Source: Helicobacter sp.
GTDB taxonomy: Bacteria; Campylobacterota; Campylobacteria; Campylobacterales; Helicobacteraceae
Assembly (NCBI GenBank): GCA_029257755.1
Contig: JARIAP010000060.1
Coordinates: 1-16,452 of the forward strand
Reading direction: 5' to 3'
Length of the DNA: 16,452 nucleotides
In this document: piece after piece, positions 15,089 to 16,452 of the stretch
How the letters are laid out: every line of letters starts with the position of its first letter
Numbering within the stretch: position 1 is the stretch's first letter
Notes under the pieces: generated by a model
Told to the model about the DNA's origin: nothing
What the model saw: only the letters and a program-made list of their open reading frames with translations
The model's database searches: none
Translations under genes and position numbers: made by a program

Positions 15089-16009
15089 ATGAGCAAAAAA
15101 CAAATAGTAATAAGACCAGAAGAGTCGCTAGATGTTAATGAGGTATATAGTAAAAAAATAATCAATGATCGCAATTTGTTTAAAAATGACTTTTATGAAA
15201 AAGAATTGCGTAAGCTAGAAATTGAACTTGTAAAACTACAAAGTTGGGTTAAAAAAGCAAATCAAAAAATTGTTATAATCATGGAAGGAAGAGATGGAGC
15301 TGGTAAAGGTGGGACAATCCGTGCTTTAACAACACATTTAAATCCAAGAGGTTGTCGTGTTGTTGCATTAGATAAACCAACAGAGAAAGAAAAGACAGAA
15401 TGGTATTTTAAACGCTATATTACCAATCTTCCATCAGGAGGAGAGATAGTATTTTTTGATAGAAGCTGGTATAATCGTGCAGGTGTTGAAAAAGTTATGG
15501 GGTTTTGCACACAAGATGAATATAGAGATTTTATATATCAAGTAAGCAATCTTGAACAAATGCTTGTAGCAAGTGGAACTATGATATTTAAATATTTTTT
15601 AGATGTATCACAAAAAGAACAAAAGAGAAGAATTGAAAGACGAAAAAGCGATCCATTAAGAGTATGGAAGTTAAGTCCTATTGATGCAAAATCATTGGGT
15701 TTATGGGATGAATACACAGAGGCTTTTGAAAAAATGTTTTCACGCACACATACTCCATATAGTCCATGGATGATTGTAGATTCTAATGATAAAAAGAGAG
15801 CGAGACTAAATATAGCAAGAGATTTATTAAGTAAAGTAGATTATGATGATAAAGACCAAAGCTCTGTGTGTCTTTTAGCAGATCCAAACATAGTTCATTT
15901 GTATTCACAACAAACAAACTTTATTAGAAAAAATAAAGATTTTACAATTTTAAAAGAAGAAAAAGAAAAAAGAGATAAAAAAGACAAAAAAGATGATGAA
16001 AAAAAATAA
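15089..16009 (+). CDS. ppk2: Polyphosphate kinase 2 (PPK2 family)
   Basis: PPK2 enzymes transfer phosphate between inorganic polyphosphate and nucleotides, usually making GTP or ATP from polyP. This 306-residue single-domain protein shows Walker A EGRDGAGKGG (66-75, K73), Walker B FFDRSWYNR (122-130, D124) and the Arg-rich lid around 176-192 (KEQKRRIERRKSDPLR). WKLSPIDAKS (193-202) and THTPYSPWMIVDSNDKKRARLN (220-241) are typical of the family. Length and lack of a duplicated domain fit a one-domain PPK2 such as those in Campylobacter. The nucleotide preference cannot be read directly. The tail after 287 is almost entirely Lys, Glu and Asp. AAAGGA six bases before the ATG supports the start. 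It stands alone between two non-coding spacers, with its own promoter candidates, so it is probably regulated independently. Confidence 0.95.
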   Translation: MSKKQIVIRPEESLDVNEVYSKKIINDRNLFKNDFYEKELRKLEIELVKLQSWVKKANQKIVIIMEGRDGAGKGGTIRALTTHLNPRGCRVVALDKPTEKEKTEWYFKRYITNLPSGGEIVFFDRSWYNRAGVEKVMGFCTQDEYRDFIYQVSNLEQMLVASGTMIFKYFLDVSQKEQKRRIERRKSDPLRVWKLSPIDAKSLGLWDEYTEAFEKMFSRTHTPYSPWMIVDSNDKKRARLNIARDLLSKVDYDDKDQSSVCLLADPNIVHLYSQQTNFIRKNKDFTILKEEKEKRDKKDKKDDEKK

Positions 16010-16038
16010 AAGTTTAATTTAATCATAAAAAATATTAC

Positions 16039-16070
16039 AATATAATCTTGCAAACACATAAGATTATATT
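16039..16070. repeat. Perfect 11-bp inverted repeat after ppk2
   Basis: AATATAATCTT (16039-16049) and AAGATTATATT (16060-16070) are exact reverse complements separated by ten bases, 30 bases after the ppk2 stop. It could fold as an RNA stem-loop ending the ppk2 message, or be a protein site. It is not followed by a T-run, so it is not a standard intrinsic terminator. Confidence 0.6.
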
Positions 16071-16155
16071 AATAACAATATAAATCTTAAAATATATAAT
16101 TACAAAAACATAAAAATATTAACAATCAAAATATAAAAAATGTTTTTTAAACTTC

Positions 16156-16178
16156 TAAAACTTAAAGTTTTAATTTTT
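16156..16178 (+). terminator. Possible weak intrinsic terminator between ppk2 and infB
   Basis: TAAAACT (16156-16162) pairs with AGTTTTA (16166-16172) around a three-base loop, followed by ATTTTT. The order of stem then T-run fits an intrinsic terminator on the plus strand, but the stem has one G-C pair and would be unstable. Confidence 0.25.
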
Positions 16179-16253
16179 ATCATAAAATATTAAAATATAA
16201 GATATATTTGAAAAATTGTTATATTTATAGTTTATTGCATAAGTTTTTATATA

Positions 16254-16262
16254 TGTTATGAT
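16254..16262 (+). promoter_or_regulatory. Extended -10-like element for infB
   Basis: TGT followed by TATGAT (16257-16262) resembles an extended -10 with one mismatch. It would start transcription near 16269 and give infB a leader of about 85 bases. No -35 box is evident, so this is a suggestion only. Confidence 0.3.
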
Positions 16263-16354
16263 TATTTTCAAAAGAATAAAACATATAAAAGTATAAAAAG
16301 ATTTGTTGATAAAGTCGATAATCTAAAAGAATAAATTGAGGAGACAATTAAAAT

Positions 16355-16452
16355 ATGTCAAAAGTGAGTATAAAAGAAATAGCAGATGAAGCTGCAAAAA
16401 ACTCAAAAGATGTTTTGGATAAAGCAAAGGAATTAGGCTTTAATGTTAGAAG
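16355..16452 (+). CDS. infB: Translation initiation factor IF-2, N-terminus only (3' end outside window)
   Basis: ATG at 16355 opens a frame that runs off the right edge after 32 codons. The visible residues, MSKVSIKEIADEAAKNSKDV then LDKAKELGFNVR, match the IF-2 N-terminal helical domain, which typically reads like the 'vRIhEIAKElG...KEiieKAkELGl' form in Campylobacter. IF-2 is the GTPase that brings initiator tRNA to the 30S subunit and joins the subunits. The GTP-binding domain lies beyond the window. AGGAG is eleven bases upstream of the ATG, a rather long spacing. Confidence 0.8.
   Translation, partial: MSKVSIKEIADEAAKNSKDVLDKAKELGFNVR

Larger units (their letters stand above)
16010..16354 (+). 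other. 345-base AT-rich spacer between ppk2 and infB
   Basis: There is no credible gene here. From left to right I see a perfect 11-bp inverted repeat (16039-16070), a 17-codon open frame at 16140-16193 with no ribosome site, a small hairpin followed by a T-rich stretch (16156-16178), and an extended -10-like TGTTATGAT (16254-16262) that could start the infB transcript with a leader of about 85 bases. AGGAG (16339-16343) is the infB ribosome site. No RNA family is recognised. Confidence 0.6.

Noticed and set aside
1-16452. CRISPR array, insertion sequence, prophage or tRNA gene
   Set aside because: No regularly spaced repeats, transposase or integrase frames, terminal inverted repeats, or tRNA cloverleaf/T-loop consensus were seen on either strand.

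Overview
The window looks like chromosomal DNA of a Helicobacter-type member of the Campylobacterota (Epsilonproteobacteria). It is very AT-rich, both coding blocks are compact with short or overlapping gene junctions, and the protein families and their order (rluD, fibronectin-type lipoprotein, trmB, ftsE, ftsX, envC-like; and purD, RDD protein, lptD) match what I recall of Helicobacter pylori chromosomal neighbourhoods. The genus is inferred, not proven. Almost everything is housekeeping. I see no phage, insertion sequence, CRISPR array, tRNA or rRNA.

Layout. (1) Bases 1-603, minus strand: the 5' two thirds or so of a stand-alone RelA/SpoT-type nucleotide pyrophosphokinase that runs off the left edge. 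It has no N-terminal HD hydrolase domain and has its own promoter-like box. (2) 723-1892, minus: a dapC-type aminotransferase for lysine and peptidoglycan precursor synthesis. (3) 2073-2708, plus: a small exported protein of unknown function. (4) 2722-9172, minus: a tightly packed unit transcribed rluD, Fn3 lipoprotein, trmB, ftsE, ftsX, envC-like. It combines rRNA and tRNA modification with the FtsEX-EnvC system that controls septal peptidoglycan hydrolysis. (5) About 9232-9450, plus: a structured non-coding RNA candidate directly upstream of purD, most likely 6S RNA (the 'purD motif' position). (6) 9493-14910, plus: purD, RDD membrane protein, lptD, histidine phosphatase, AtpI/AtpZ-like protein, closely spaced and probably co-transcribed. 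(7) 15089-16009, plus: polyphosphate kinase 2. (8) 16355 to the right edge, plus: the N-terminus of translation initiation factor IF-2 (infB), behind a 345-base non-coding leader and spacer.

The most striking observation is in ftsE. The reading frame is intact and all downstream ABC ATPase motifs are present, but the Walker A loop reads CASVSGKIT where GASGSGKST is expected. The three deviations are each explained by one G-to-T change on the coding strand within 23 bases, which would be expected to abolish ATP hydrolysis. The second point of interest is the stand-alone alarmone-synthetase-like protein, whose partner gene, if any, lies outside the window. Other points: the EnvC-like protein has lost all LytM zinc ligands, as expected for an amidase activator; LptD has exactly two cysteines; and a palindrome flanked by 13-base direct repeats lies in front of ppk2.
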